DNA of 64,000 bases from Candidatus Loosdrechtia aerotolerans (GTDB lineage Bacteria; Planctomycetota; Brocadiia; Brocadiales; Brocadiaceae), in the NCBI GenBank assembly GCA_021646405.1, contig SOER01000002.1, forward strand, positions 1-64,000, in the 5' to 3' direction. Shown piece by piece: positions 17,179 through 26,189 of this stretch; positions within the stretch are counted from its first letter, which is position 1, and the number at the start of each line of letters is the position of its first letter. Both the position numbers and the translations under genes were made by a program. Under the pieces are notes generated by a model. It saw nothing but the letters and a program-made list of their open reading frames with translations, had not been told where the DNA came from and ran no database searches.

Positions 17179-17282
17179 GATATAAATATATAATAAAAAA
17201 TGAAATTATTCCATATTTATACTTATTTTATTCTTTAAACCATTTAAATTGCTTACCTAATATTTCATATGGTAAGTCTTAC

Positions 17283-17309
17283 TTGACAAAGTGGCATAAT
17301 TAGTATTAT
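17283..17309 (+). promoter_or_regulatory. Probable promoter of the DsbA-like gene
   Basis: TTGACA (17283-17288) is followed after 15 bp by TATTAT (17304-17309). It lies about 190 bp before the DsbA-like ATG in an otherwise AT-rich gap (17179-17500) in which nothing else is recognised. Confidence 0.4.
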
Positions 17310-17500
17310 TGTATAGAAGGAGATGATAATTCTGTTTCTGTTTCTCGATAATTGACGATATCCTCTCTATAAATGAAAAAAACATCATTGGCAGCTAAAT
17401 AAACATATAATAAACAACATATCGCAGTAAACCTTCTCCGTCGTCATATCTCTGCGAGAAATAACAGTACAGGAAATTACCGGTTTTGGAGGAAGAGGGT

Positions 17501-18151
17501 ATGACAAATAAACACCAAGTCCATATTGCCATCTGGAGTGACTATGTATGCCCATTCTGTTACCTTGAGATGCCAATTTTTCATCAAATTCGGAAAGAAT
17601 TTGATGAAGTTATTGAGGAAAAATGGTATGCATTTGAACTCAGGTCTGATCCTGTTCCCACACTTGATCCTGAAAGTGAATATCTCAGGGTTACATGGGA
17701 ACGTGCCGTTTACCCAATGGCACGTATGCGGGAAATGACACTCCGTCTTCCACCGGTACAACCGAGAAGCCGGAAAGCATTTGAAGCTGCAAAATTTGCC
17801 CATGAAAACGGGCGCTTTGAGGCTATGAACCAGGCCATCTTTCGTACCTTTTTTGAAGAGGGACGGGACATAGGTGATAATACTGTTCTCCTTGATATTG
17901 GGGTGTCGGTTGGATTAGACCGTGAAAAACTGCGGGAGGCATTAGATACAGGTCAGTACACAGATCAGGTTCTTGAAGATGAAAAGCTTGCCCATGATTT
18001 AAGAATTACTGCAGTACCAACAATGCTTATTGGCAAGTCTGATCAACCATTAAAGAAATCGGTTGTAATTACTGGTGCCCAGCCGTATAAGATATTGAGG
18101 ACTACCATAGAACGCATGATACATGAAAAACCTTTAGAAACGAAACAGTAA
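17501..18151 (+). CDS. DsbA-family (FrnE-like) thiol oxidoreductase
   Basis: A 216-residue thioredoxin-fold protein with the active-site CPFC (C17-C20) at the end of the first strand (IWSDYVCPFCY), a helical insertion and the cis-Pro segment AVPTMLIG near 170. There is no signal peptide, matching the cytoplasmic FrnE subgroup linked to oxidative stress. The ATG at 17501 with GGAGG nine bases upstream is preferred over an in-frame TTG at 17486. The next gene follows after 15 bp, so both are probably one operon. Confidence 0.85.
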   Translation: MTNKHQVHIAIWSDYVCPFCYLEMPIFHQIRKEFDEVIEEKWYAFELRSDPVPTLDPESEYLRVTWERAVYPMARMREMTLRLPPVQPRSRKAFEAAKFAHENGRFEAMNQAIFRTFFEEGRDIGDNTVLLDIGVSVGLDREKLREALDTGQYTDQVLEDEKLAHDLRITAVPTMLIGKSDQPLKKSVVITGAQPYKILRTTIERMIHEKPLETKQ

Positions 18152-18166
18152 GAGAAGGAAAATGTT

Positions 18167-18892
18167 ATGATTACAACAACTGAAATCGCACCAGACATAT
18201 ACCGTATTTCGACCTATATAAAGGAAATTGACCTGCAATTTAACCAGTTTATTATTAAAGATAGTGAACCGTTGTTATATCATACCGGCATGAGACGTAT
18301 GTTTCCCCTCGCTCATGAAGCGGTATCAAAAATTATTGATCCATCACACATCCGATGGATCAGTTTCAGCCATTTTGAGGCCGATGAATGTGGTTCCCTG
18401 AACGAATGGCTTGAAGCAGCGCCATTGTCGCAGGCGGTTTGTAGCACCGTTGGTGCACTGGTGAATTTGAGTGATTACGCATCCCGGCCACCCCGCGGAA
18501 TGGCAGTAGATGAGGTATTGAATACGGGTAAATACCGGTTTTGCTTTCGGCCAACACCACATCTTCCCCACGGCTGGGATGCAGGTATGACGTTTGAAGA
18601 GACGAACCGGATACTGTTCTGTTCGGATTTATTTCTTCAGTATGGTAATAGAGAGGCATTGACAGAATCAGATGTGACAGATCGGGTACGAGATGCACTG
18701 GTGAAATACCAATCTGGTCCATTGAAGGATTCCATGCCATATACTTCAAAGACGGAACCATTATTACAAGGACTTGCTGCATTGAAACCAAAAATACTTG
18801 CAACAATGCACGGCTCATCCTTTCAGGGTGATTGTGAGCATGCATTGTATGAATTAGCACAGGTAATGAGAGAAGTATTTGGTGGAAGGTAG
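18167..18892 (+). CDS. Di-iron metallo-beta-lactamase-fold protein (flavodiiron ODP-like domain)
   Basis: 241 residues with the ODP-type oxygen-binding di-iron site: HFEADE (H-x-E-x-D, about 65-70), a His in TPHLPHGWD (about 130), Asp in LFCSDLF (about 149) and the last His in [11 protein letters not shown] (about 210). The flavodoxin domain of complete flavodiiron proteins is missing, so an external electron donor such as rubredoxin or a flavodoxin would be needed. A possible O2 or NO reductase, or sensor. GAAGG lies upstream of the ATG; it is paired with the DsbA-like gene. Confidence 0.82.
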   Translation: MITTTEIAPDIYRISTYIKEIDLQFNQFIIKDSEPLLYHTGMRRMFPLAHEAVSKIIDPSHIRWISFSHFEADECGSLNEWLEAAPLSQAVCSTVGALVNLSDYASRPPRGMAVDEVLNTGKYRFCFRPTPHLPHGWDAGMTFEETNRILFCSDLFLQYGNREALTESDVTDRVRDALVKYQSGPLKDSMPYTSKTEPLLQGLAALKPKILATMHGSSFQGDCEHALYELAQVMREVFGGR

Positions 18893-18908
18893 AGAATGTA
18901 CCCTGCGC

Positions 18909-19385
18909 TTATCGACCAGAATCACACGAGTCATCACGAATCATTACATAATGATCAATAGCGGCCTCCCGAAACATATTTCCAACGATCGTAAATCCAT
19001 GCTTTTGATAGAAATGGGTAAGGTATGCCTGTGCGTGTAGCTTAAATTTCTTATAACCCCGCTCCTTTGCAGTGAATATCATAAACTCCGTTAATTGATG
19101 GCCTTTGTTTTTTCTCCGGTATGATTTTCGTACTGCTATACGTTCCAGCTTTGCATATTCTCCATAAGCACGTATACGACCGGATGCAAAAGGCTCTCCG
19201 TTCTCTTCGCCGAGAATATGTATTGCTGAGTAATCATACGCATCTCGTTCTATTTCGTAGGAAACACCCTGTTCTTCGAGAAATACTATACCGCGTACAA
19301 TGAATACCTTGATCAGATCATTCAGATCTGTTACTACTTTAAACATGTTCAAAGGAGAAATGCCAACGGCCGTGGAATGTGCCAT
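18909..19385 (-). CDS. GNAT-family N-acetyltransferase
   Basis: 158 residues with the GNAT core: strand ASGRIRAYG, then IAVRKSYRRKNKGHQL, whose RRxNxGxxL loop is the acetyl-CoA pyrophosphate-binding motif A, and the C-terminal AQAYLTHFYQKHGF typical of the ElaA/PhnO-like subgroup. The substrate cannot be told from sequence. It lies 8 bp after the SDR gene on the same strand. Confidence 0.8.
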   Translation of the reverse strand: MAHSTAVGISPLNMFKVVTDLNDLIKVFIVRGIVFLEEQGVSYEIERDAYDYSAIHILGEENGEPFASGRIRAYGEYAKLERIAVRKSYRRKNKGHQLTEFMIFTAKERGYKKFKLHAQAYLTHFYQKHGFTIVGNMFREAAIDHYVMIRDDSCDSGR

Positions 19386-19393
19386 TCTGAATT

Positions 19394-20344
19394 CTACCCC
19401 TTGTCCGATAGATATCTTTCGGTTTTCGTACTGGAATCATCGTTTATTTCTTTCAACGTTGTTTCCTGCCAGCAAGAAAAATCTTCCGAATGTTGAATCC
19501 GTGTTGAATGCATATTTTGCGGTGATAAAGAGGAGAATGCCTGCCGGCTAGTATCAAAATTCTTTCTCACCCATTTTAATATGAAGGGTAGTTTATATGT
19601 TATTATGCGGGCCAGGATTACCAGTAGGCGGTTTTTGAATCCCGGGATGTATATTGCCCGGCCCCTCCTAAGTGCTTTTAGTGATTTTACTGCTACTTCT
19701 TCTGCTGTCATCCAGAATATTTTAGGGATTCGTGAACGATTAAAATTTCCAAACTCAGGGGTATTATGAAATCCGGTATGAGTAAAACCAGGGCAAAGGG
19801 CCTGAACTTTAACACCAGTACCGACTAATTCCGTTTGTAACGCTTCAGAAAAGGTAACCAGGTATGCTTTGGTGGATGAATAGGTAACACTTCCCGGAAT
19901 CGGTTTAAAAGCACCAATTGAAGAAACATTGATAATAGATCCCTTCCGATGTGCAATCATTCCTGGTAAAGCAGCCCGGCAGAAACGCATAGTGGCTATA
20001 ATATGAACATGTATCATATCAAGTTGTTTCGAGAGATTAACTTCAATAAAATTGCCGGATGTACCAAAACCTGCATTATTAATCAGTATATCCAAATTTT
20101 TTATCATAATAATATAGTTTTCTATCTTTTCAATATCAACAGGATTTGATAAATCAGCAACTAAGATTTTAACAGTAACTGGATATTGTTCCTGTAATCG
20201 GGTAGCCAAGGTTATCAGCTGCTCTTTTTGTTTATCAAGAAGGATAAGATTTTTTCTTCTTGCCGCCAGTTGACAGGCAAAGGCCGCGCCAATTCCACTT
20301 GATGCTCCGGTGATAAAGGCTGTTTCCATTGTATTTCTGTTCAT
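19394..20344 (-). CDS. Short-chain dehydrogenase/reductase
   Basis: An NAD(P)-dependent oxidoreductase of 316 residues. It shows the Rossmann motif TGASSGIG (about 10-17), NNAGFG (about 90), catalytic Ser in NVSSIGAF and the YxxxK in TYSSTKAYLVTF. A C-terminal extension of about 60 residues with a hydrophobic, basic stretch (LLVILARIITYKLPFILKW) suggests membrane association. ATG 20344 preceded by GAGAGAAAG is chosen; the frame stays open to 20464, but that part overlaps the upstream gene. Confidence 0.85.
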   Translation of the reverse strand: MNRNTMETAFITGASSGIGAAFACQLAARRKNLILLDKQKEQLITLATRLQEQYPVTVKILVADLSNPVDIEKIENYIIMIKNLDILINNAGFGTSGNFIEVNLSKQLDMIHVHIIATMRFCRAALPGMIAHRKGSIINVSSIGAFKPIPGSVTYSSTKAYLVTFSEALQTELVGTGVKVQALCPGFTHTGFHNTPEFGNFNRSRIPKIFWMTAEEVAVKSLKALRRGRAIYIPGFKNRLLVILARIITYKLPFILKWVRKNFDTSRQAFSSLSPQNMHSTRIQHSEDFSCWQETTLKEINDDSSTKTERYLSDKG

Positions 20345-20375
20345 CTTATACTTTCTCTCATAATATCCTGTACTG

Positions 20376-20801
20376 CTAATCTTCGTAATGTGGAATGGAG
20401 CGCCGTATCTTTTTGATCTTGCTGCGGTGATACTTGGTCTCCAACTGACGTTTTTTTGCCGCAATTGTTGGTTGTGTCCTTCTCCGATGTTTCGGTTTCT
20501 CTGCTGCCTTACGGATTAAATTGATTAAGCGATCAACAGCATCCTGACGATTTTTTTCCTGGGAGCGGAAACGTTGTGCACGAATGATAAGAATACCATC
20601 TTTCGTAATTTTTTTACCAGCCGATTGAGTAAGCCGGTTACGGATATCTTCCGGCAGGGAAGATGAGTTTTTTACATCAAACCGGAGTTGTACGGATGTT
20701 GCTACCTTATTTACATTCTGTCCTCCTGGCCCCGGAGAGCGAATAAAGTCCAGTTGAATTTCCCTTTCATCAATTACAATATTTCGTGTGATATAAATCA
20801 T
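20376..20801 (-). CDS. arfB: Peptidyl-tRNA hydrolase ArfB (release-factor-like ribosome rescue protein)
   Basis: 141 residues with the catalytic GGQ in SPGPGGQNVNKVAT (about 24-37), followed by a basic C-terminal tail (RRRTQPTIAAKKRQ, RSKIKKIRR) that enters the empty mRNA channel. Without a stop-codon recognition domain it acts on stalled ribosomes, as in the YaeJ family. It lies upstream of the SDR gene on the same strand. Confidence 0.92.
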   Translation of the reverse strand: MIYITRNIVIDEREIQLDFIRSPGPGGQNVNKVATSVQLRFDVKNSSSLPEDIRNRLTQSAGKKITKDGILIIRAQRFRSQEKNRQDAVDRLINLIRKAAEKPKHRRRTQPTIAAKKRQLETKYHRSKIKKIRRSIPHYED

Positions 20802-21084
20802 GCCTCCCAGTATAAAAACTTCCTACGAAAAATACAACAATTTGTAATATTTTCGTTTTTTAAAAAAACCTGAAAGGGTTATGTTTCCCTTTATTGATAC
20901 AGCTCCGTTAGGAGCGATCTGTGCTCTGTTTTTAAAGTATTTTAAAGATGTGGGTAGTAAGGATAAGCTCTGGAAGGGGACAGCCTCCTTACGGAGGTTA
21001 TGGTTCGCTGCTTTTCGTTATCTCAAAGGAAAATAGTTACCCTATGTAACCTGTGCAGAATATAGTTTAAGAATTCGAACGGAA
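20802..21084. other. Intergenic region without recognised gene
   Basis: Contains a short AGCTCCGTTAGGAGCGATCTG motif near 20900, a type of small palindrome often dispersed in genomes, and a purine-rich stretch. No convincing frame, RNA or promoter was found. Confidence 0.4.
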
Positions 21085-22236
21085 TTATTTTGGTGGTGAT
21101 GATGTAAAACGATAGATCCCGCCGTCAAAAGCTACCATATAGAGTTCTTGTTGCTCATCTATTCCAAATGATGATATACTAAGCTTCGTAGTCAATAACC
21201 TTGTATTTACCGGAGGATGAGAGCCATCATACTTAAGAGACCAAATATGTCCCGAATAAAAATCAGTATAGATATATGCCCCGGTTAATTCCGGAACCTC
21301 TGATCCCCGATAAACGTATCCCCCAATGATTGTAGCACCGAGTTTGCGTTCATATTCCCACAGTGGAAGTTCCAGGCCTGATGTATCACATCCCATAGGG
21401 GGATTGAAGCAGTGCAGCCCTTCCATAATATTCCATCCATAATTTTTTCCTTTTTGGATAATGTTTATCTCTTCAAAACGCCACTGGCCTACATCTGCCA
21501 CCCAGAGCATTCCGGTTTCCGGATCAAAGCTGAATCGCCAGGGATTGCGCATGCCATAGGCATAAATCTCTTCCCGAAATCCGGAGGTATTTTCTGTAAA
21601 CGGGTTATCAGCAGGGATTCCGTAATTTCTCGTTTCTGATGGATTATCTACGTCTATTCTGAGGATCTTCCCCAGGAGTGTTTCACGGTTCTGTCCATTT
21701 CCATGCGGATCACCACCTGATCCCCCATCGCCGGTAGCAATGTATAAAAACCCATCCGGACCAAAGGCAATTTGCCCTCCGTTATGATTACTGAAGGGTT
21801 GAAGAAATTGCAGAATAATAAATTCACTGTCTTTCACTGCAGTATTGGGATCTGTCTGGCTGACACGATACCGTGCGATAACAGTACGTCTTGGATTGAG
21901 AGCAGTATAATTTACATAAAAACAACCATTGTTCTTAAAATGCGGATGAAACGCCAGACCGAGTAGCCCTTCCTCGCCACCGCGATCATTCACCCTGTCC
22001 TGAATATTTAAGAACACCATCTTCTCTCTGGTGCGAGGATTATTCTTAAACACAAAAATTATTCCCCGTTTTTCTAAAACAAAGAGCCTGTTCGTTCCAT
22101 CGCCCGGATTTTGTAGATCGGTAGGGTGAACGAATTTGAGATTAGGGAAGGCTGCTTTAATATGAATTTGAGTATATGCAAGGTCCGGGAAGATATAAAT
22201 AAAAAAAATCGTAAGGGGTATTATCAGTATTTTCAT
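21085..22236 (-). CDS. PQQ-dependent soluble aldose sugar dehydrogenase (GSDH family)
   Basis: 383 residues with a signal peptide (about 1-22) and a six-bladed propeller. Family blocks are clear: NPGDGTNRLFVLEKRG near 42, GLAFHPHFKNNGCFYVNY near 96, the catalytic-His block NHNGGQIAFGPDGFLYIATGDGG near 150 and YAYGMRNPWRFSFDP near 222. It would oxidise aldoses in the periplasm using PQQ and a cytochrome acceptor. PQQ synthesis genes are not in the window. The gene upstream (tpx) ends 8 bp before it, so an operon is likely. Confidence 0.88.
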   Translation of the reverse strand: MKILIIPLTIFFIYIFPDLAYTQIHIKAAFPNLKFVHPTDLQNPGDGTNRLFVLEKRGIIFVFKNNPRTREKMVFLNIQDRVNDRGGEEGLLGLAFHPHFKNNGCFYVNYTALNPRRTVIARYRVSQTDPNTAVKDSEFIILQFLQPFSNHNGGQIAFGPDGFLYIATGDGGSGGDPHGNGQNRETLLGKILRIDVDNPSETRNYGIPADNPFTENTSGFREEIYAYGMRNPWRFSFDPETGMLWVADVGQWRFEEINIIQKGKNYGWNIMEGLHCFNPPMGCDTSGLELPLWEYERKLGATIIGGYVYRGSEVPELTGAYIYTDFYSGHIWSLKYDGSHPPVNTRLLTTKLSISSFGIDEQQELYMVAFDGGIYRFTSSPPK

Positions 22237-22244
22237 ATGTCGTC

Positions 22245-22784
22245 TTATATAAGTTTCTTTACATAACGAAAGATTTTTTCTTCATTGTAATAGTTCGTTA
22301 ATTCCGGAACAACTTCCCTGTATCTTACAATATCGTCTCTGTCAATAATAAAGATAGAGCGGGCAAGAAGTCTTAACTCTTTAATTAAGACTCCATATGC
22401 ATTTCCAAAAGAGGCATGTCTGTGGTCGGAAAAGGTTTGTATCTTATCTATACCTGCAGATGCCCTGAACAGCGAAATTGCAAAGGGAAGATCCATGGTA
22501 ACAGTAAGTAAAGCAATGTCATCCGGCAATTCTGCTGCCCTCTGATCAAATTTTTTTGTCTGCATATAACAGATAGGTGTATCGAGAGAAGTCGCTACGC
22601 TGATAACTTTCACCCGCTCTGTAAAATCTTTTAATCCGGTTTCATTCAGATCTCCATCGAGAACAGTAAAATCGGGCGCTTTATCACCGATCTTCAGTTC
22701 TGAACCGACAAGGGTAACAGGATTTCCCCGGATTGTGATAATATCTTTTCTTTCTGTTATATGTTCTGTCGTTTTCACTTTCAT
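22245..22784 (-). CDS. tpx: Thiol peroxidase lacking the resolving cysteine
   Basis: 179 residues of the atypical 2-Cys peroxiredoxin Tpx family: peroxidatic Cys72 in SLDTPICYMQT, preceded by DFTVLDGDL, and the VPELTNYYNEEK end block. C72 is the only cysteine in the protein. Canonical Tpx has a resolving Cys in the block after the DLPFA motif; here that block reads DLPFAISLFRASAG. It would therefore have to act as a 1-Cys enzyme using an external thiol. It sits between SRPBCC and sugar dehydrogenase genes. Confidence 0.9.
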   Translation of the reverse strand: MKVKTTEHITERKDIITIRGNPVTLVGSELKIGDKAPDFTVLDGDLNETGLKDFTERVKVISVATSLDTPICYMQTKKFDQRAAELPDDIALLTVTMDLPFAISLFRASAGIDKIQTFSDHRHASFGNAYGVLIKELRLLARSIFIIDRDDIVRYREVVPELTNYYNEEKIFRYVKKLI

Positions 22785-22932
22785 AGTATAATAATCAAGA
22801 GATTTCGAAGTGTTTGGCTAACATTTCGTAATATTTCAATGGTAAAAGAGCGGGTATCAATGGTAGCACAGGTATTTTGTCCGCACTACCATTGATGAGA
22901 GGGGCTAGAGAAGAATTATCCTTTAGGTAACC

Positions 22933-23403
22933 TCAGGTAACCTCGCCACCCTTAATTGTTCCGCGCCATGCACCCGTTTCGGTTCCGCGCTGCTCAATAA
23001 ATCTCTTAAAGCGCTCTAAATCACCTTCAACCCGGCTGGAAAGGGCGCCAAATATATCACCCATCTTTTCGGTTGCTCCTCTTGGCTCATATTCTAATCC
23101 TACCGTAACAACTGTTTTGTTGGGATCTGCAGTAGAACTTTTAAACGATACGGTACCTCTGTTCGGTGCGCCTGATGTGCTTTCCCAGGCAATTTGGCGA
23201 TCGGGAAGCTGTTCGGTAATTTTAGCATCCCATTCCACATCTTTTCCCATAATCTCTGCACGCCAGTGAAGATGCTTTTCATCAAGTTGTCTTACTTCTT
23301 TAACGCCTTCCATAAAACGTGGAAATTCTTCAAATTGGGTCCATTGGTTATATGCCGTGCTTACCGGTACATTAACTTCTATTGATTTTTCAATTTTTTC
23401 CAT
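22933..23403 (-). CDS. SRPBCC-family (polyketide cyclase/dehydrase-like) protein
   Basis: 156 residues of START-like fold. It begins IEKSIEVNVPVSTAYNQWTQFEEFPRFMEGV and ends in VEGDLERFKRFIEQRG, both hallmarks of the cyclase_2-type SRPBCC proteins. The ligand is unknown. An A-rich, GGAG-containing leader precedes the ATG. It is a single gene between tpx and the SBBP gene. Confidence 0.82.
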   Translation of the reverse strand: MEKIEKSIEVNVPVSTAYNQWTQFEEFPRFMEGVKEVRQLDEKHLHWRAEIMGKDVEWDAKITEQLPDRQIAWESTSGAPNRGTVSFKSSTADPNKTVVTVGLEYEPRGATEKMGDIFGALSSRVEGDLERFKRFIEQRGTETGAWRGTIKGGEVT

Positions 23404-23465
23404 AATGGTACTACTCCTTTCATAATTGTTGACAAAATAGAAACAACATGTTTTTCTGCTTTATT

Positions 23466-25634
23466 TCACTCTTCTGAAGAGGAAAGTTCACTATCAAGTT
23501 GAGATAAGAAGGCATCGGCATCACTGGTAATAGAATTATCAAAGGCATCCGGAGTTACTGGAAAATTAAATGATCCGGTACTGCCTGTTACAAAGATATT
23601 TCCCTCTGTATCCCGGGCAATGGAACTGCCAATATCAACCTTGGTTCCTCCTAGAAAGGTTGAGACAAAAAGGCTTGTTAAGGTATTGTTTAGCTTTGTT
23701 ATAAAGATATCAGAAGAATCATTAAACGAGGTATCGAAAGCCCCGGGGGTCGTAGGAAAATCAGGTGATCTCGTATTTCCACTCACATAGATAGTTTCAT
23801 CCGGCCCTAAGACGAGAGAATTGCCGCTGTCACTATCGAATCCTCCTAAATAGGTAGATGCAAGAAGATTCATTAAGCTTGCATCCAGTTTTGATACAAA
23901 GGCATCCTGGTTGCCACCGTTAAAAAAAGTATTAAAGGTAAGAGAGGTCACAGGGAAATCAAACGATCGGGTAAAGCCGGTTACGATGATATTTCCGTTT
24001 GGATCTGTAATAATAAAGTTGCCTTTTTCGGTCTCGAATCCACCGAGTAAGGTAGATGCGAGAAGGATTGTCAGAGAGTTATCCAGCTTTGATATGAATA
24101 CATCAAAGCTACCACCCGGAATAGTATCGAAGGTTCCCGGTGTAATCGGAAAATCTACCGATGCAGTACCGCCGGTTACATAAAGATTTCCACCAGGGTC
24201 TATAGTTAAAGAGCCAGCCGATTCTGATGCAAAAGCTGCGCCTCCCAGAAAAGTAGATCCAAGAAGGACAGTAAGATTACTATCCAGTTTTGATATGAAG
24301 GCATCGCTGCTTCCATTAAAGGATGTATCAAAAGCATTGGGAGTTACCGGAAAATTTGTTGATGCTGTAGACCCGGCTACGAAGACATTTCCGTCAGAAT
24401 GAGTCGCTACAGAGGTACTGTTATCGGCAGAGGATCCGCCTAGAAAAGTAGAGGCAAGGAGTTCTGTTAAGTCTTTATCAAGCTTTGATAGAAAGGCATC
24501 ACTGCCCCCATTAAAGGATGCATCAAAGGCACCGGGAGTTACTGGAAAATCAGAAGAGAAAGTATTTCCCGTTGCATAGATATTCTCATGAGAATCTATT
24601 GCCAGAAAGCTAATACGTTCAGAAAAAGATCCTCCCAAAAAAGTAGAGGCAAGGAGTTCTGTTAATGAATTATTGAACTTTGATATGAAGGCATCGTTAC
24701 TTCCTGTAATTGATCCATCAAAGACGCCAAAGGTTATCGGAAGATCAGGTGAAAAGGTCTCGCCGGCTACATAAACGTCCCCGGCAGGGCTCACAACCAC
24801 GGAGTTAATTTTCTCAAAAGAGAATCCTCCCAGATAAGTGGAAGCGAGGAGGGGATCGATAATAAGTTCCCTCGTTCTGTCATAAGGCGCGACTCTGAAA
24901 CCGTACACAAATTTTTTACGGAGAACGCTATCATTTTGCATGTTGTCTTCCGGAGATTGAATACTATAATGAACAGGTATTTCTTTCCTTTTTCCATCAA
25001 TTTTCTGATATGCAACCGGTTTGGTAAAGGTAACCGTTTCTCCCGATATATCTACCTCAAGCTCTCCGTTTTCATTTATCCGTAATGCGGTTGCTCCGAT
25101 TAGCTTTATCTTTATCATATCCGGATTGGCATATGGTTTCACGTAAAAGAGTTTTTCGATACTGTCTCTCTGAGACCTTACTTTTACCTCTATCCCCTTG
25201 TATACCTCTCCTAGATGAATATCCTCATACGCAGGTATATTTCCGGTTCCTGAGGAAGGGCTGTTCCCTTTAAAATAGCCTACCTTTGTTGCTGTCTTTT
25301 CTTCTCCTGTTATTTCAGTTACCTTTCCATAGAGAATTTCTTCTTTAAATACTATCATCCGATGTGCCTTTTTATTTGTTCTCAGGGAATAAACTATCTC
25401 ACCCTTTTTTGTTACAAATACAGTTCCATTTTTGGTGTTGGAATAAAATTTTATTTTGTTATTTACTTGTCCATGATTAGAGAGAAAAGGTATGTGGAGC
25501 TTTTGTAATGTTTGAGTAACCTTTTCTACGGATGGATTCCTCCTATCATCTGGTCCGGCAAGGAGTATCCGGGTTAAAAATAGAGCAGATAAAAGAGTTT
25601 TTAGCAATATTCGGGCCAGAGTTTTCCATCTCAT
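23466..25634 (-). CDS. Exported SBBP-repeat beta-propeller protein
   Basis: 722 residues with a signal peptide (about 1-26), an N-terminal domain (about 40-270: SNHGQVNNKIKFYS, then VYSLR, KGIEVKVRS, DPLLASTYLGG) seen in SBBP proteins, and seven consecutive repeats of about 62 residues, each with LLASTFLGG, then IYVTGxTxSxDFPVTPGAFD and DAFISKLD. Seven copies would close one seven-bladed propeller. The C-terminal tail is acidic and serine-rich. Probably a periplasmic or surface structural or binding protein; ligand unknown. Confidence 0.85.
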   Translation of the reverse strand: MRWKTLARILLKTLLSALFLTRILLAGPDDRRNPSVEKVTQTLQKLHIPFLSNHGQVNNKIKFYSNTKNGTVFVTKKGEIVYSLRTNKKAHRMIVFKEEILYGKVTEITGEEKTATKVGYFKGNSPSSGTGNIPAYEDIHLGEVYKGIEVKVRSQRDSIEKLFYVKPYANPDMIKIKLIGATALRINENGELEVDISGETVTFTKPVAYQKIDGKRKEIPVHYSIQSPEDNMQNDSVLRKKFVYGFRVAPYDRTRELIIDPLLASTYLGGFSFEKINSVVVSPAGDVYVAGETFSPDLPITFGVFDGSITGSNDAFISKFNNSLTELLASTFLGGSFSERISFLAIDSHENIYATGNTFSSDFPVTPGAFDASFNGGSDAFLSKLDKDLTELLASTFLGGSSADNSTSVATHSDGNVFVAGSTASTNFPVTPNAFDTSFNGSSDAFISKLDSNLTVLLGSTFLGGAAFASESAGSLTIDPGGNLYVTGGTASVDFPITPGTFDTIPGGSFDVFISKLDNSLTILLASTLLGGFETEKGNFIITDPNGNIIVTGFTRSFDFPVTSLTFNTFFNGGNQDAFVSKLDASLMNLLASTYLGGFDSDSGNSLVLGPDETIYVSGNTRSPDFPTTPGAFDTSFNDSSDIFITKLNNTLTSLFVSTFLGGTKVDIGSSIARDTEGNIFVTGSTGSFNFPVTPDAFDNSITSDADAFLSQLDSELSSSEE

Positions 25635-25687
25635 TATTCCGCTGTCTCCAGGTATATTTTTAGTGACTTTCCTGAATTATCTGTTCA

Positions 25688-25845
25688 TCAAAAATAGCCG
25701 ATGAGTATCAAAATGATAATAATAATAAGAAGAATTAATCCTAACCCCCGGTTGGATAATAACCCCATCCAGCGCTATAAGGCCAAGTGGGCATTATACC
25801 GATAAGTGCCAAAATGAGTAAAACTATCAGTAGGATTCTTAACAT
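25688..25845 (-). pseudogene. DUF3309-like small membrane protein, frameshifted at a G-run
   Basis: From the ATG at 25845 (AGAGGAAAG upstream) the frame encodes a hydrophobic helix and the family block MPTWPYSAGWGYYPTGG, then hits TAG. Shifting frame at the run of five G (25745-25749 on the plus strand) restores the expected continuation LGLILLIIIIILILIGYF with a stop at 25688. So the usual two-helix DUF3309-type protein of about 52 residues is broken by a single-base loss at a homopolymer. It could be a true mutation, slippage variation or a sequencing error. Confidence 0.6.
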
Positions 25846-25964
25846 AGTATACTTTCCTCTCTTAATGGTGATAAAGATACTCCATCTCTACTCCTGATGG
25901 CTGATAAAATCTCAATGTCAATACACAAAGGATTGTGTAGGGTAACCTATCCGGTACTTTTTCT

Positions 25965-26065
25965 CTAAAGAAAGAGCGTAATCCCCCTTCGTCCCCCTTT
26001 AAAAAAGGGGGAGAGCATAATCCCTTTTAAAAAGGGGGAGGAAATGACACGGGGGACTAAACAGT
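25965..26065. repeat. CCCCCTTTAAAAAAGGGGG-type hairpin repeat
   Basis: Two neighbouring palindromic pieces (CCCCCTTTAAAAAAGGGGG and CCCTTTTAAAAAGGGGG) lie between the diheme peroxidase and the DUF3309-like gene. They resemble short dispersed hairpin repeats. No gene is seen in 25846-26189. Confidence 0.5.
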
Positions 26066-26189
26066 CTTATCATTTCACCTGAATTTGACAATGTACTGGC
26101 GCTTCATGACATCATGATCATGATATCAATATCAATGGATTTCTTTTGCAAGATGCCGTAAAGTAGTTATGACTACAATACTCGTTCGT

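Noticed and set aside
15552-17186. Target-site duplication of the IS66 element
   Set aside because: Left flank tgcaatcc and right flank gatataaa do not match.
17324-17353. Short leader peptide before the DsbA-like gene
   Set aside because: The purine-rich motif touches the ATG directly, leaving no spacing for ribosome binding, and the nine-residue peptide shows no control codons.
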